Positions 29,826-37,705 of a stretch of DNA of 64,000 bases are shown piece by piece; the stretch's first letter is position 1, and each line of letters begins with the position of its first letter. This DNA comes from Streptomyces sp. Root431 (GTDB lineage: Bacteria > Actinomycetota > Actinomycetes > Streptomycetales > Streptomycetaceae): contig NZ_LMEI01000006.1 of assembly GCF_001426585.1 (NCBI RefSeq), positions 424,956 to 488,955 on the forward strand, read 5' to 3'. A program made the position numbers and the translations under genes. Below the pieces are notes generated by a model that was given only the letters and a program-made list of their open reading frames with translations, ran no database searches and was not told the DNA's origin.

Positions 29826-30119
29826 GGGGGATCTCCTGCGGTGGGTGAGCGGTGGGTGAGGACGAGAACGACGGCGATTCCGGGGGCCCGAGGAAGTGGC
29901 GTCGGAACGTGTCGGCGTGGGTGCGCCGGAGCGCGGTTGCCACGTGGCTCCGCCGCACGGCGCGGGTTCGCACCGGGGCGGGACATCCGCTCGGGCCCCG
30001 CTGTGGAGCGGTGCCGCGGCCGGACAACCGAAGTCTGTGCCGGGCGGGAAGCGGCCCGCAACCGTGTCCCGCCCGCTTCGGCCAAGTCGGGATCCCGGCC
30101 CCGCTGACCTGCGGGGACC

Positions 30120-30154
30120 CTCCTGTCCCGGGACAGGAGAGTCCCCGGGACAGG
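30120..30154. promoter_or_regulatory. 20-base perfect palindrome with an additional half-site
   Basis: CTCCTGTCCCGGGACAGGAG (30120-30139) is a perfect 20-base palindrome. Its right half-site CCCGGGACAGG (30127-30137) recurs at 30144-30154, 17 bases further, facing the same way. It lies about 100 bases upstream of the GH43-like start and 295 bases from the divergent gene, where a dimeric regulator with a second half-site could act. The protein is unknown. Confidence 0.6.
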
Positions 30155-30251
30155 GTCGGGACCGGCGCGACGCGAGGGCGGCCGCGTCGTTCTCGTGGTG
30201 TACCCGCGCACCGAGGCGCGGGACGACCGGAACCGAAGGAGCGGATGATCC

Positions 30252-31745
30252 ATGGACCACCGGGACGAGCGAGGCGGCGGACTCCTCCGCCGCACGGACG
30301 CGAGACGGCGTCGCGCACGCGGGCCGATCGGCCGGGGACGGGCCGCGTCCCGGCGGGGGTTCCTCGCGGCCATGGCCCTGGGAGCGGCCGCCTGCCTCAC
30401 GGCCCTTCCCGGCGCCGGCGCCGCCCCGCCCCTGACCCCGGCCACCACCCACGCCGTCCACATCTCCGCGCCGACCTCGCCGACCACGCCCGTCCTCGAC
30501 CAGGACTTCGCCGACCCGGACGTCGTGCGCGTCGGCCGGGTCTTCCACGCCTACGCCACCAACGCCCACGGCAGGAACATCCAGCACGCCACCTCCACCG
30601 ACCTCGTCCACTGGACGGTCGACGCGACGGACGTGCTGCCCGAGGTCGGCGCATGGGTCACGCTCGATCCGCCGGGCCACGTCTGGGCGCCGGAGGTCTT
30701 CGACAACGGCGACGGGTTCACGCTCCACTACACGGCCCGCGACCGGGCCGGCGGGCGCCAGTGCATCGGCGTCGCGCTCGCGTCCTCGCCCGACGGCCCG
30801 TTCCGGCCGGTCGGCGACGGCCCCCTGGTCTGTCCGGCCGAGCAGGGCGGCGCGATCGACGCGTCGAGCTACACCGAGAACGGCACCCGCCACCTCCTCT
30901 GGAAGAGCGACGGCAACTGCTGCCGGCTGGACACCTGGCTCCACCTCCAGCCCGTCTCGTGGGACGGCACCCGTGTCACTGGCGAGCCGGTCCGGCTCAT
31001 CAAGCAGGACGACCCGCACAACTGGGAGCAGGGCCTCGTCGAGGCGCCCACCCTCGTCAAGCGGGACGGCCGTTACGTCCTCCTGTACTCGGCCGGCGAC
31101 TACCGCACCAACGCCTACACGGCGGGCTGGGCGACCGCCGACGCCCTCACGGGGCCGTACGTGAAGGGGGACGGGCCGTTCATGACGACGGCCTCCTTCG
31201 GGAGAGCGATCGGCGGACCCGGCGGCCAGGACGTGGTGACCGGCCCGGACGGCCGGGACCGGATCCTCTTCCACGGCCGGGGCGCCGACGCCTCACGACG
31301 GGTGCTGTACGCCGCCGACCTGGGGTTCGCCGACGGCGGCCGCCCGGTCGTGCGCGGCAGCAAGACCGTGTACGAGGCCGAGCTCGCTCGGGTGCACCGG
31401 GCGGCCGTCCGCGAGGCACGGAACGCCTGGGGAGGCCGCGCCGTCGGGCACATCGACGAACCCGACAGCTTCGTGGAGTTCCGGGTCTTCGCCGCCTCGC
31501 CGGGACGCCACACCCTGACCGTTCGCTACGGAAACGGCTCGCTCGACGCATCGGACGCGCCGGCCGCGGCATCGCACCTGCTGACGGTCAACGGCACGGG
31601 GGCGGGCACGGTCGACTACCCGTACACCGGGTGGGACGAGTGGAGCCCGCGCGAGGTGCCGGTGGACCTGCGCGAGGGGTGGAACACCCTCCGGCTGACG
31701 AAGAGGGAGCGCTACACCGAGCTGGACGCCGTGGAGGTGGCGTAG
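30252..31745 (+). CDS. Tat-secreted GH43-like hydrolase with C-terminal CBM
   Basis: 497 residues. A twin-arginine signal (SRRGFLAAMALG) directs export. The five-bladed propeller catalytic domain (about 75-370) shows the GH43 triad: base Asp in DFADPDVV, pKa-tuning Asp in GGAIDASSY and acid Glu in LVEAPTLV. The last 125 residues (VYEAELA to VEVA) look like a CBM35/CBM6 beta-sandwich. GH43 enzymes act on arabinans, xylans or galactans. It begins at 30252 after GAAGGAGCGG. It stands alone after a promoter region with a large palindrome. Confidence 0.85.
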   Translation: MDHRDERGGGLLRRTDARRRRARGPIGRGRAASRRGFLAAMALGAAACLTALPGAGAAPPLTPATTHAVHISAPTSPTTPVLDQDFADPDVVRVGRVFHAYATNAHGRNIQHATSTDLVHWTVDATDVLPEVGAWVTLDPPGHVWAPEVFDNGDGFTLHYTARDRAGGRQCIGVALASSPDGPFRPVGDGPLVCPAEQGGAIDASSYTENGTRHLLWKSDGNCCRLDTWLHLQPVSWDGTRVTGEPVRLIKQDDPHNWEQGLVEAPTLVKRDGRYVLLYSAGDYRTNAYTAGWATADALTGPYVKGDGPFMTTASFGRAIGGPGGQDVVTGPDGRDRILFHGRGADASRRVLYAADLGFADGGRPVVRGSKTVYEAELARVHRAAVREARNAWGGRAVGHIDEPDSFVEFRVFAASPGRHTLTVRYGNGSLDASDAPAAASHLLTVNGTGAGTVDYPYTGWDEWSPREVPVDLREGWNTLRLTKRERYTELDAVEVA

Positions 31746-31761
31746 CCTCCGACTCGCCGCG

Positions 31762-32640
31762 TCAGGCCCACTTCTGAGGCGTCGTCCCGTCGCACGGCAG
31801 CACCCGCAGACCGCCCGCGCTGTCGGCCAGGCAGCGCCGGGCCGTCGTGCTCCTGATCTCGACGGCCACGTCGTCCCGCGCGGTGACGGTCCACCGCTGC
31901 GACGCGGACGCGCCGCAGGCCGTCGTGGCCAGGCCGCCGGGCAGGTGGTCCAGACACTCTCCCGTCGCGTGGTTGCGGAGCTGGGTGCCGCCGTCCGCCG
32001 TCGTGCGCATGGTCCAGCGCTGGTACGACATGCCGTTGCACGCGAAGGACCTGGTGCCCTGGTCGAGACTGTCGTCGAGGCAGGCGCCCGTCGCCCGGCT
32101 CACGAAGATCCGGGGGACGTCCGACGCGGCGGACGCTCCCTGCGCGCCCACCGGGGCGGAGCCGCCGGGTGTCGGGGCCTGCGGCCGGAGGAGTACGGCG
32201 CTGACGGCTCCGAGTACCAGGCCGATCACGGCCCCGGCGACGGCCCACGCCACGTGCTTCCTCCGCGGGGAGAGACGGCGCCGAGCCGTCTCGGGCGGGG
32301 CGTCGTCCGACGGACCGTCACCGTCCTCCGCGCCGGAGGTCGCCTCCGTACCGGCGTCCCCGGCCGGCTGACGGCGGACCGGTTTGCGCTGGCTGTGGTC
32401 GGCGGCCTCCCACAGATGCCGGTACTCGGAGGGGTCACCGCCGAGGGCCTTGCACAGGTCGCGCACCGTCGACCACGGAGGGACGGTGCTGCCGAGGAAG
32501 TACCGGGACAGCGACGAGTCGCTGATGCGGACGGTCGTCTCCAGGTCCCGCAGCGTGCGCCCGGAGCGTCGCTGGAGGTCGCGCAGCGCCCTCCCCAGCG
32601 CACGGGCCGGTTCCTGGTCGTCCGGCCGTTCGGCAGCCAT
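31762..32640 (-). CDS. Membrane XRE-type HTH protein with extracellular ricin domain
   Basis: 292 residues in three parts. First, an N-terminal XRE helix-turn-helix (about 10-75: LGRALRDLQRRSGRTLRDLE, then SDSSLSRYFLGSTVP). Second, one membrane segment (about 130-155), preceded by RRRLSPRRKH, which puts the HTH inside the cell. Third, a C-terminal trefoil with three QxW repeats (QRW, QRW, QKW) and paired Cys, i.e. a ricin B-type lectin outside. This could couple sugar binding outside to DNA binding inside. Start ATG 32640 is chosen because the HTH domain begins right there; the longer frame upstream has no domain. Confidence 0.82.
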   Translation of the reverse strand: MAAERPDDQEPARALGRALRDLQRRSGRTLRDLETTVRISDSSLSRYFLGSTVPPWSTVRDLCKALGGDPSEYRHLWEAADHSQRKPVRRQPAGDAGTEATSGAEDGDGPSDDAPPETARRRLSPRRKHVAWAVAGAVIGLVLGAVSAVLLRPQAPTPGGSAPVGAQGASAASDVPRIFVSRATGACLDDSLDQGTRSFACNGMSYQRWTMRTTADGGTQLRNHATGECLDHLPGGLATTACGASASQRWTVTARDDVAVEIRSTTARRCLADSAGGLRVLPCDGTTPQKWA

Positions 32641-32760
32641 GGCGGCGCCCTTCGCAGGAGGGGCAAACGGTGTGTTCCAGCAGGTCAGAACCCTAGGGGG
32701 CGGCAGATCTCGGTGGCAAACAGGAACACTCTCCTGAAGGACACCCAGGCCGCAGGTTGA

Positions 32761-33011
32761 CGCGCCGCCGACACCCCGGACCGGGCGCGGGACACCACCC
32801 GCTGGGCCGACGACCACGGCATCCGCCATCTCGACGGTGCCGTCATGACGCCCACCCCGACCATCGGCACGCCGCATGCAGTGTTCCTGCACAGCGGCCC
32901 GGAGGAGCTCTACGCCGAACACCGGCCGAGGGGCTCACGCGCCGCACGATCGGCCTGGGGCACGGCGCCGAGGGGTTCACCCGGATCGCCGAAGTCCTCA
33001 CCCGCCGCTGA
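32761..33011 (+). pseudogene. Decayed imine-reductase/NAD(P)-dehydrogenase remnant
   Basis: In one frame, 32761 to about 32925 reads a segment with HGIRHLDGAV, TIGTPHAVFLHSGPEELYAEHR, the mid-region of NAD(P)-dependent imine-reductase-like proteins. In another frame, the sequence up to the stop at 33011 reads RRTIGLGHGAEGFTRIAEVLTRR, the family's usual C-terminus. The nucleotide-binding N-terminus and most of the catalytic helical domain are missing, and a stop precedes the first piece. This is a deleted, frameshifted remnant with no promoter of its own. Its end overlaps the stop region of the minus-strand MarR-fusion gene by 14 bases. Confidence 0.72.
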
Positions 33012-34107
33012 GAGTTCGGCGATCGGCGGTTGGGGCCGGGGCCGGGGTCGGGGCTGGGGCCGGGGTCGGGGTGGGGGTCGGGGCCGAAGCCTGGACCGCC
33101 GGGCCGAAGCATTCCTCCGGGGCGGTCTCCCGGCCTTCCTCCGTCCGGACGCGGAGCAGCGCGAGGGCGCGGTTGCGGCCCGTGTGGGCGGCGGGTCCCG
33201 TGACGATGACGACGCCTTCGTCCTCGGTGTGGAGGACCAGGCCGGGCGTCCCGGCGTAGGTACGGCGGGTGACCGTGGCCGCGAGGATCTCCAGGCGTCG
33301 GCCGTTGTGGTGGGTGTAGGCGGTCGGGTAGGCGTTCCGCCGGGCGTCGACGAACCGGACGAGGGACTCCGCGGGGAGGGACCAGTCGATCCGGCCGTTC
33401 TCGGCGGAGTGGCTCTGCACGGGGGCGTCGGCACCCGGCCCGCGGTGACGCGCGCTGCTCGGTGATTCGTGCACGACGGCGGCCGGTGCCGGTTCGAGGT
33501 GCCGGTGCACGCGGCGTAACAGGGAGCCCAGTTGGTCGCGTTCCGCCGGGCTGAGCGGGGCGAGGATGTCGTCGTCCGCCGACGCGATGTCCGTGTTGAG
33601 CTCGGCCAGTGCGGTCCTGCCCTCGTCGGTCAGCCGGACGACGACGCGGCGGCGGTCGGAGAGGTCGCGGACGCAGTCCACGTGCCCGGCCCTGTCCAGG
33701 TCGTTGACGATCTTCACGAGGTCGCTGGCGTTCATGTCGAGCCGCGCGGCCAGGGCCGTCTTCATCTGCGGTCCGAGGTCACCGAGCAGTGCCATGACGG
33801 TGAGGTGCCACAACCGGAGCCCCCGGGCGGCCAGTCGGTCGGTCAGCCGCCGCCGCGCGGACTTGCCGATGGCGGTGAGGAGGTAGGCGTGGAGGTCGAG
33901 GACGCTCGGTGGTGTCATGCGCGTCGCGGCGCCGGCGGTGGGCGGCGCGGCCGCGGTCTCGGCCGGCGGTGCGCCGAGTGTCAGGTCGGTGCCGGCGAGC
34001 GCGGTGAGGACCCGTGCCCAGTCGGTCGGCGCGTTCGAGAGGCCGACGAAGGCGAACCGCTCGCCTTCCGGGCCGTGTGCCGTCCCTGAGACCACCGGCT
34101 GTTCCAT
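32998..34107 (-). CDS. MarR-type regulator fused to formyltransferase C-terminal domain
   Basis: 369 residues. Residues 1-50 are a short unassigned region. Residues 70-210 form a MarR winged helix: LRLWHLTVMALLGDLGPQMKTALA, then DLVKIVNDLDRAG, and the wing DLSDRRRVVVRLTDEG. Residues 238-345 closely match the C-terminal domain of the formyltransferase encoded at 35016: GRIDWSLPAESL against IRIDWSWPAEVL, GRRLEILAATV against GRRLEILSAVV, and TGRNRALALLRVRTEEGRE against TGRNHGLAITRVRTDDGRE. A Pro/Thr/Ala tail ends it. The catalytic formyltransferase domain is absent. An iron box lies 10 bases upstream, so it is iron-repressed. A ligand-sensing regulator of the siderophore cluster is the best inference. 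Confidence 0.87.
   Translation of the reverse strand: MEQPVVSGTAHGPEGERFAFVGLSNAPTDWARVLTALAGTDLTLGAPPAETAAAPPTAGAATRMTPPSVLDLHAYLLTAIGKSARRRLTDRLAARGLRLWHLTVMALLGDLGPQMKTALAARLDMNASDLVKIVNDLDRAGHVDCVRDLSDRRRVVVRLTDEGRTALAELNTDIASADDDILAPLSPAERDQLGSLLRRVHRHLEPAPAAVVHESPSSARHRGPGADAPVQSHSAENGRIDWSLPAESLVRFVDARRNAYPTAYTHHNGRRLEILAATVTRRTYAGTPGLVLHTEDEGVVIVTGPAAHTGRNRALALLRVRTEEGRETAPEECFGPAVQASAPTPTPTPAPAPTPAPAPTADRRTLSGG
33032..33083 (+). repeat. Nine-run G-tract repeat (G-quadruplex capable)
   Basis: Nine runs of four or five G are separated by one or two bases (CC, TC, CT or T), mostly with a six-base period. It lies in the 3' end of the minus-strand MarR-fusion gene and encodes its Pro-Thr/Pro-Ala tail. 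Such a run can form stacked G-quadruplexes on the plus strand and is prone to length changes. Confidence 0.85.
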
Positions 34108-34116
34108 GACTCATCC

Positions 34117-34135
34117 TTAGGTGAGGCTAACCTAA
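34117..34135. promoter_or_regulatory. Iron box (DmdR1/IdeR) before the MarR-fusion gene
   Basis: TTAGGTGAGGCTAACCTAA matches the actinobacterial iron-box consensus TTAGGTTAGGCTAACCTAA at 18 of 19 positions. It lies 10 bases before the MarR-fusion start and just after the stop of the DDAH-like gene. Confidence 0.92.
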
Positions 34136-34181
34136 TATTCTTGCACTGACGTACCCCGGGACCGTCCGGGGCACGTCAGGC

Positions 34182-34997
34182 TTATGCGGTGGCCGTGCGC
34201 AGCTCCAGCGTGCAGCACTTGACGCTGCCGCCGGCCTTGAGGAGTTCCGAGAGGTCCACGCCGATGGGGTGGAAGCCCCGGGCGCGCAACTGCTCGGTCA
34301 GGCCTGTGGCGTTGTGCGGCAGGACCACGTTGTATCCGTCCGAGGTCGCGTTGAGTCCGAAGACCGCCGCGTCCTCGGCCGTGGCGATGACGGCGTCGGG
34401 GAACAGGCGCCGCAGCACCGCGAGGCTGCCCGGCGAGAAGGCCGCCGGGTAGTACGCGATCGTCCGCTCGTCGAGCACCGTGAGCGCGGTGTCGAGGTGG
34501 TAGTAGTCCGGGTCCACGAGCGTCAGTCCGATGACGGGGCGGCCGAAGAACTCCTGCGCCTCGTCGTGCGAGCGCGGATCGCTGCGGAAGCCCGTACCGG
34601 CGAGCAGCCAGTCGCCGGCCAACAGGTAGTCGCCCTCGCCCTCGTTGACGACGCCGGCGGTGCGGAGGTCGGGGAAGCCGTTGTCCCGCAGCCAGTCGTG
34701 GTAGGCGGGGCCCTCCGCGATGCGCTCGGCGTCGCGGAACCTCGCGACGAGCGCCCGGCCGTCGATCACCGTCGCGCCGTTGGCGGCGAAGACCATGTCG
34801 GGGAGGCCGGGGACGGGGTCGATCGTGTCGACGGTGTGCCCGAGGCTCAGGTAGACCTCGCGCAGCTTCTCCCACTGGGTGATGGCCAGTCGGGTGTCGA
34901 CGGGCTTCGCGGGGTCCATCCAGGGGTTGATGGAGTAGACCACGTCGAAGTGGGTGGGCCGGCACATGAGGTAGTGCCGAGGCCGTGCGGTACGCAT
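34182..34997 (-). CDS. Dimethylarginine dimethylaminohydrolase-like enzyme
   Basis: 271 residues of the pentein amidinotransferase/hydrolase fold. The catalytic His is in YHLDTALTVLDE, the acidic substrate residues in PDMVFAANGATVIDG, and the nucleophilic Cys near the C-terminus in KCCTLEL. Family members hydrolyse (methyl)arginine to citrulline. Inside a siderophore operon it could feed the ornithine/citrulline pool or modify an arginine-derived intermediate; this is inference. It starts 18 bases after the formyltransferase stop and is probably co-transcribed from the iron box at 36001. Confidence 0.85.
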   Translation of the reverse strand: MRTARPRHYLMCRPTHFDVVYSINPWMDPAKPVDTRLAITQWEKLREVYLSLGHTVDTIDPVPGLPDMVFAANGATVIDGRALVARFRDAERIAEGPAYHDWLRDNGFPDLRTAGVVNEGEGDYLLAGDWLLAGTGFRSDPRSHDEAQEFFGRPVIGLTLVDPDYYHLDTALTVLDERTIAYYPAAFSPGSLAVLRRLFPDAVIATAEDAAVFGLNATSDGYNVVLPHNATGLTEQLRARGFHPIGVDLSELLKAGGSVKCCTLELRTATA

Positions 34998-35015
34998 GGG
35001 TGGGGTTCCTCGCGG

Positions 35016-35963
35016 TCAGGGGCGGCTGGTGAGGTAGCCGCCCATGGAAGTGAAGTACTCGGCGGCGGCCAGTTCGCGGCCGTCGTCCGTCCGTACGCGG
35101 GTGATGGCGAGGCCGTGGTTGCGGCCGGTGCGCGCGTCGGCTCCGGCGACGATGACGACGCCGTCGCCCTCGCGGTAGAAGATCCGGCCGGGAGTGCCGC
35201 CGTAACGGCCCGTGGAGACCACGGCGGAGAGGATCTCCAGGCGCCTTCCGCGGTGGAAGGCGAAGGCGGCCGGATACGGGTCGGACTGGGCGCGGACCAG
35301 GCGCTCCAGGACCTCGGCGGGCCAGCTCCAGTCGATCCGGATGTCCTCCTCGGCCCGCTTGTGGAAGAAGCTGGCCTGCGACCTGTCCTGCTGGGTGAAC
35401 TCGGTCTCACCGGAGGCGATCAGGCCGAGCGCGCCGATCGTGACCGGGGCGATGAGGTCGACGGTCTTGTGGAACAGGTCCGTCGCCGTGTCGGTCGGCT
35501 CCACGGCGACCGACTCCTGCCGGACGATGTCGCCGGCGTCGAGCACCTCGTCCATCATGTGGGCCGTGACGCCCACTTCGGGCTCGCCGTTGATCAGCGC
35601 CCAGATCAGGGGCGAGAAGCCGGCGTACTTCGGCAGCAGCGAGTCGTGGACGTTCAGCGTGCCGTGGCGCGGCAGGTTGTAGATCCGCGGCGGGATCCAC
35701 GTACGCCAGTTGTTGGCCACGATGATGTCCGGATCGGCCTCCTTGAGCCGCTCGAACAACTCCTCGTCGTCCGGCCGGTTGCGGATGACGACGGGGACGC
35801 CGTGCTCCGCCGCCAGGTCCGCGACCGAGTCGCTCCAGATCTTCTCGTACGCGTGCTCGCTCTTGGGGTGCGTCACGACCAACACCACGTCGTGCTCGGA
35901 GTCCAGGAGCGCTTGGAGGGTGCGATGGCCCCAGGTCTGATAACCGAACATGACGACCCGCAT
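35016..35963 (-). CDS. N5-hydroxyornithine formyltransferase
   Basis: 315 residues. The N-terminal 200 form a formyltetrahydrofolate-dependent transferase domain with NVHDSLLPKYAGFSPL, where Asn and His are catalytic, and DEVLDAGDI. The C-terminal domain is shared with the MarR fusion. It is similar to the coelichelin-type hydroxyornithine formyltransferase, so the product is probably N5-formyl-N5-hydroxyornithine for the NRPS. ATG at 35963 follows GGAGGAAG. It is first in a two-gene iron-regulated operon, divergent from the N-monooxygenase gene. Confidence 0.9.
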   Translation of the reverse strand: MRVVMFGYQTWGHRTLQALLDSEHDVVLVVTHPKSEHAYEKIWSDSVADLAAEHGVPVVIRNRPDDEELFERLKEADPDIIVANNWRTWIPPRIYNLPRHGTLNVHDSLLPKYAGFSPLIWALINGEPEVGVTAHMMDEVLDAGDIVRQESVAVEPTDTATDLFHKTVDLIAPVTIGALGLIASGETEFTQQDRSQASFFHKRAEEDIRIDWSWPAEVLERLVRAQSDPYPAAFAFHRGRRLEILSAVVSTGRYGGTPGRIFYREGDGVVIVAGADARTGRNHGLAITRVRTDDGRELAAAEYFTSMGGYLTSRP

Positions 35964-36000
35964 GGGCTTCCTCCTCGGAAGAGCGATTGATCGACGCAAG

Positions 36001-36019
36001 TAAAGCAAGGCTTACCTAA
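36001..36019. promoter_or_regulatory. Iron box for the formyltransferase operon
   Basis: On the minus strand it reads TTAGGTAAGCCTTGCTTTA, a partly degenerate iron box 37 bases before the formyltransferase start. Confidence 0.75.
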
Positions 36020-36104
36020 CATCACAACTGGGCGGTGTTTCAAGGCCGTTCGAAGCCATACTTTCGCCGCTGTTCGCCTCGGACTGTCGACAGGCGCCGT
36101 CAGG

Positions 36105-36123
36105 TCAGGTTAGCTTTACCTAA
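36105..36123. promoter_or_regulatory. Iron box for the N-monooxygenase operon
   Basis: TCAGGTTAGCTTTACCTAA keeps both outer half-sites of the iron-box consensus. It lies 87 bases before the ornithine monooxygenase start. With the box at 36001 it makes the divergent region doubly iron-controlled. Confidence 0.8.
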
Positions 36124-36210
36124 GTTCCGCTCGGGTCGCCCTCTCCGGTGTGCCCCGATGCCCTGTTCCCTGCCACGCCCCCCACAGGCGGCACGCACGA
36201 TGGGAGTGAC

Positions 36211-37572
36211 ATGTCTCAGGTTCTTCCTGGTGACACACCTCTGGTCCACGACCTCATTGGAATCGGCTTCGGGCCGTCCAACGTGGCCATGGCGTTGGCG
36301 CTCAGCGAGCACAACGCACGCGTCGGCAGGGAGGAGGCGGTGACCGCGCACTTCTTCGAGCGGCAGCCGTGCTTCGGCTGGCACCGCGGCATGCTGATCG
36401 ACGACGCGACCATGCAGGTGTCCTTCCTCAAGGACCTGGTGACGCTGCGGAATCCGTCCAGCGAGTACAGCTTCCTCTGCTACCTGCAGAGCAAGGGACG
36501 GCTGATCGACTTCGTCAACCACAAGAACCTCTTCCCGCTGCGCGTGGAGTTCCACGACTACTTCGAGTGGGCGGCGGCGAAGGTCGACGACATGGTCTCG
36601 TACGGCCACGAGATCATCGCGGTCGAACCGGTCGTCCAGGACGGCGTGGTGGAGTACCTGGAGGTCACCGCCCGCGCCGGCACGGAGCTCGTCGTCCACC
36701 GCGCCCGCAACCTGGTCCTCGGCACCGGACTGCGCCCCCGCATGCCCGAGGGCATCGAGCGCAGCGACCGGGTCTGGCACAACTCCGACCTGCTGGCCAA
36801 GGTGGACGGCCTGGAGGGCACCGCCCCCGAACGGTTCGTCGTCGTCGGCGCCGGACAGAGCGCCGCGGAGAACGTGGCCTACCTGCACCGCCGCTTCCCG
36901 GACGCCGAGATCTGCGCCGTCTTCTCCCGCTACGGCTACAGCCCGGCCGACGACAGCGCCTTCGCCAACCGCATCTTCGACCCCGAAGCGGTCGACGAGT
37001 ACTTCACCGCTCCTGACGACATCAAGCGCAAGCTGATGGAGTACCACGGCAACACCAACTACTCCGTGGTGGACATCGACCTCATCGACGACCTGTACCG
37101 GCAGTCGTACCAGGAGAAGGTCCTCGGCACCGAGCGGCTGCGCTTCCTCAACATCTCGCGGCTCGTCGGCGTCGAGCACGGCCCCGACGGGGCCCGCGCC
37201 ACCGTCAGGTCCCTGGTCAGCGGCGAGGAGACCACTCTCGACGCCGACGTGGTCGTGCTCGCCACCGGCTACAGCCCCGCCGACCCGATCGGCCTCCTCG
37301 GCGACGTCGCCGAGCGCTGCCTCCGCGACGACCAGGGCCGCATCCGCGTCGAGCGCGACTACCGCGTCGCCACCGACCCCGAACTGCGCTGCGGCATCTA
37401 CCTCCAGGGCGGGACGGAGCACACCCACGGCATCACGTCGTCGCTGCTCTCCAACACCGCGATCAGGGTGGGGGAGATCCTCGACTCGGTCGTCGGCCGG
37501 CTCGCGGCCGCCGCCGTCCCGGCCGCCCGGCAGGACCGGCCGGTCGTCGACGGCGTCGGCACGGCCCGCTGA
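36211..37572 (+). CDS. L-ornithine N5-monooxygenase
   Basis: 453 residues of the FAD- and NADPH-dependent N-hydroxylating family. The FAD motif is GIGFGPSNVAMALAL near residue 17, the substrate/flavin region FLKDLVTLRNPSS, the NADPH motif GAGQSAAENVAYL, and the C-terminal ATGYSP motif is intact. It makes N5-hydroxyornithine, the precursor of the hydroxamates. ATG at 36211 follows GGGAGTG and is preferred over the longer upstream frame. It opens the operon that leads into the NRPS. Confidence 0.94.
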   Translation: MSQVLPGDTPLVHDLIGIGFGPSNVAMALALSEHNARVGREEAVTAHFFERQPCFGWHRGMLIDDATMQVSFLKDLVTLRNPSSEYSFLCYLQSKGRLIDFVNHKNLFPLRVEFHDYFEWAAAKVDDMVSYGHEIIAVEPVVQDGVVEYLEVTARAGTELVVHRARNLVLGTGLRPRMPEGIERSDRVWHNSDLLAKVDGLEGTAPERFVVVGAGQSAAENVAYLHRRFPDAEICAVFSRYGYSPADDSAFANRIFDPEAVDEYFTAPDDIKRKLMEYHGNTNYSVVDIDLIDDLYRQSYQEKVLGTERLRFLNISRLVGVEHGPDGARATVRSLVSGEETTLDADVVVLATGYSPADPIGLLGDVAERCLRDDQGRIRVERDYRVATDPELRCGIYLQGGTEHTHGITSSLLSNTAIRVGEILDSVVGRLAAAAVPAARQDRPVVDGVGTAR

Positions 37573-37637
37573 GGCCTGCCCGGACCTCCGTACGTCCCCG
37601 CACTTCTCCGCAACCCCCCACGCAACACCCGCCGTTC

Positions 37638-37667
37638 CCCGCCGGGCAGCGCTCGCGTCCCGGCGGG
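37638..37667 (+). terminator. Weak hairpin between monooxygenase and siderophore-binding gene
   Basis: CCCGCCGGG (37638-37646) and CCCGGCGGG (37659-37667) form a 9-bp stem with a 12-base loop. There is no T-run. It may attenuate the operon. The spacer 37573-37705 holds no gene. Confidence 0.4.
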
Positions 37668-37705
37668 CACGGCACGCACTGTGAATCCCCGTGAAAGGAA
37701 AGTCT

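Noticed and set aside
32757..33011. A short real gene of 84 codons
   Set aside because: Only its last 25 or so residues resemble a protein; the upstream matching part is in another frame, so it is a remnant.
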